Of a DNA stretch of 64,000 bases, positions 63,570 to 64,000 are shown one piece after another (position 1 is the stretch's first letter; each line of letters begins with the position of its first letter). Source of the DNA: Peribacillus asahii (lineage in GTDB: Bacteria; Bacillota; Bacilli; Bacillales; DSM-1321); the NCBI RefSeq assembly GCF_003570725.1, contig NZ_QWVS01000002.1, positions 310,001-374,000 of the forward strand, given 5' to 3'. A program made the translations under genes and the position numbers. The notes under the pieces are model-generated. The model did no database searches. It was not told the origin of the DNA and saw only the letters and a program-made list of their open reading frames with translations.

Positions 63570-64000
63570 TTAATGGTTACGGTTTGCGATTAAATCAGTC
63601 AGTTCACTAAGTAGAATCATTGTAGGCAACTTAGTCTCTGCTAATGCGTCTTGAGCTAATTGAACCTGCTCCGCTAACTTCTCCTTTGCACCTTGTAACG
63701 TAAGCAATGCTGGATAAGTACTTTTATGATTAGTCATATCGCTGCCGACCGGTTTGCCAAGTACTTCTTCCGTTCCCTCAATATCGAGAATATCATCGCG
63801 GATTTGAAAGGCTAGTCCTAAATGAAAAGCAAACTGCCGTAAATGCTGACGCTGCTCGGCGCTCGCTCCTGCTAAAATAGCACCGGATAAAATACTAGCT
63901 GCTAATAGTTTACCTGTCTTATGCTCGTGAATGTATTCTAGCTGTTCAAGGGTCAATTGCTTATTTTCCCCTTCCATATCTGCAATTTGACCACCGACCA
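63570..64000 (-). CDS. ispA: Farnesyl diphosphate synthase, C-terminal part (cut by window edge)
   Basis: The last 142 codons or so; the frame stays open to the window edge (VGGQIADMEGE, typical of the family). Seen: HKTGKLLAASILSGAI, second Asp-rich motif FQIRDDILDIEG, and GSDMTNHKSTYPALLTLQGA. These are the trans-isoprenyl diphosphate synthases of the IspA/YqiD type, making farnesyl diphosphate for undecaprenyl phosphate, menaquinone and other terpenoids. dxs follows 360 bp downstream, on the same strand, as in B. subtilis. Confidence 0.95.
   Translation of the reverse strand, partial: VGGQIADMEGENKQLTLEQLEYIHEHKTGKLLAASILSGAILAGASAEQRQHLRQFAFHLGLAFQIRDDILDIEGTEEVLGKPVGSDMTNHKSTYPALLTLQGAKEKLAEQVQLAQDALAETKLPTMILLSELTDLIANRNH

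Noticed and set aside
1-64000. CRISPR arrays, IS elements, tRNA or rRNA genes, prophage
   Set aside because: No spaced direct repeats, transposase genes, cloverleaf-like sequences or phage genes were seen on reading both strands.

Overview
The window is a chromosomal segment of a low-GC, endospore-forming member of the Bacillaceae. The basis is gene content and order. From right to left it follows the Bacillus subtilis stretch ispA - dxs - yqxC - argR - recN - spoIVB - spo0A - (GDPD) - bkd operon - brxB - art - yqjA/C/D/E - zwf - rnz - namA - proI - yqjP/Q - yqkB/D/E/F - mciZ/nudF - yqxK - spoIIM - fur - yqzK - xerD - deoB - pupG. Several sporulation genes (spo0A, spoIVB, spoIIM, racA, mciZ, a gerA-type operon) confirm a spore former. 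I cannot name the species. No tRNA, rRNA, IS element, prophage or CRISPR array was seen.

Layout. 1-6.2 kb: minus-strand housekeeping block (nucleoside catabolism, XerD, Fur, SpoIIM, an EndoQ-like repair nuclease, NudF), then a 52-codon mciZ on the opposite strand. 6.2-9.3 kb: yqkF, yqkE, yqkD, a CXXC-20-CXXC protein and yqkB. 9.4-13.3 kb: a germinant-receptor operon in B-A-C order in which each of the three genes carries one frameshift, facing the C-terminal stump of another gene. 13.3-19.2 kb: a lipoprotein, yqjQ/yqjP, a proline T-box leader with proI, namA, and racA behind a sigma-H-like promoter. 19.3-27 kb: an inserted accessory block with a three-gene ABC importer whose promoter overlaps a cre-like site, a LytS/LytT two-component system, and a CstA-family transporter. 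27-34.5 kb: a YisP-like terpenoid enzyme, rnz, zwf, a peptidase, the propionyl-CoA carboxylase beta subunit and methylmalonyl-CoA epimerase, and a 31-codon prli42. 34.6-38.8 kb: yqjA, artPQR, brxB. 39-52.4 kb: meaB-mutB-mutA and the bkd operon with its sigma-54 activator. 52.5-64 kb: a GDPD, a DUF342 (FapA-type) protein, spo0A, spoIVB, recN, argR, yqxC, dxs and partial ispA.

How it works together. Bcd and the Bkd complex turn Val, Ile and Leu into branched acyl-CoAs. The Ile and Val branches yield propionyl-CoA. PccB, epimerase, MutA/MutB and MeaB would then carry propionyl-CoA through methylmalonyl-CoA to succinyl-CoA. Nearly this whole route lies within about 20 kb, while the ptb and buk genes that B. 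subtilis has in this operon are absent. The regulatory sites fit: a sigma-54 promoter in front of bcd, a cre-like site at the mutA start, and another cre-like site over the ABC importer promoter. The LytST-CstA block resembles known pyruvate-sensing and uptake modules. Dxs and IspA supply prenyl diphosphates that the YisP-like enzyme could use.

Most gene starts were re-chosen by ribosome-binding-site spacing and remembered family N-termini, so several differ from the longest open frame. Five short genes missed by length cut-offs or only weakly supported are listed: mciZ, prli42, a 53-codon membrane protein, a 25-codon candidate and a 55-codon gene stump.
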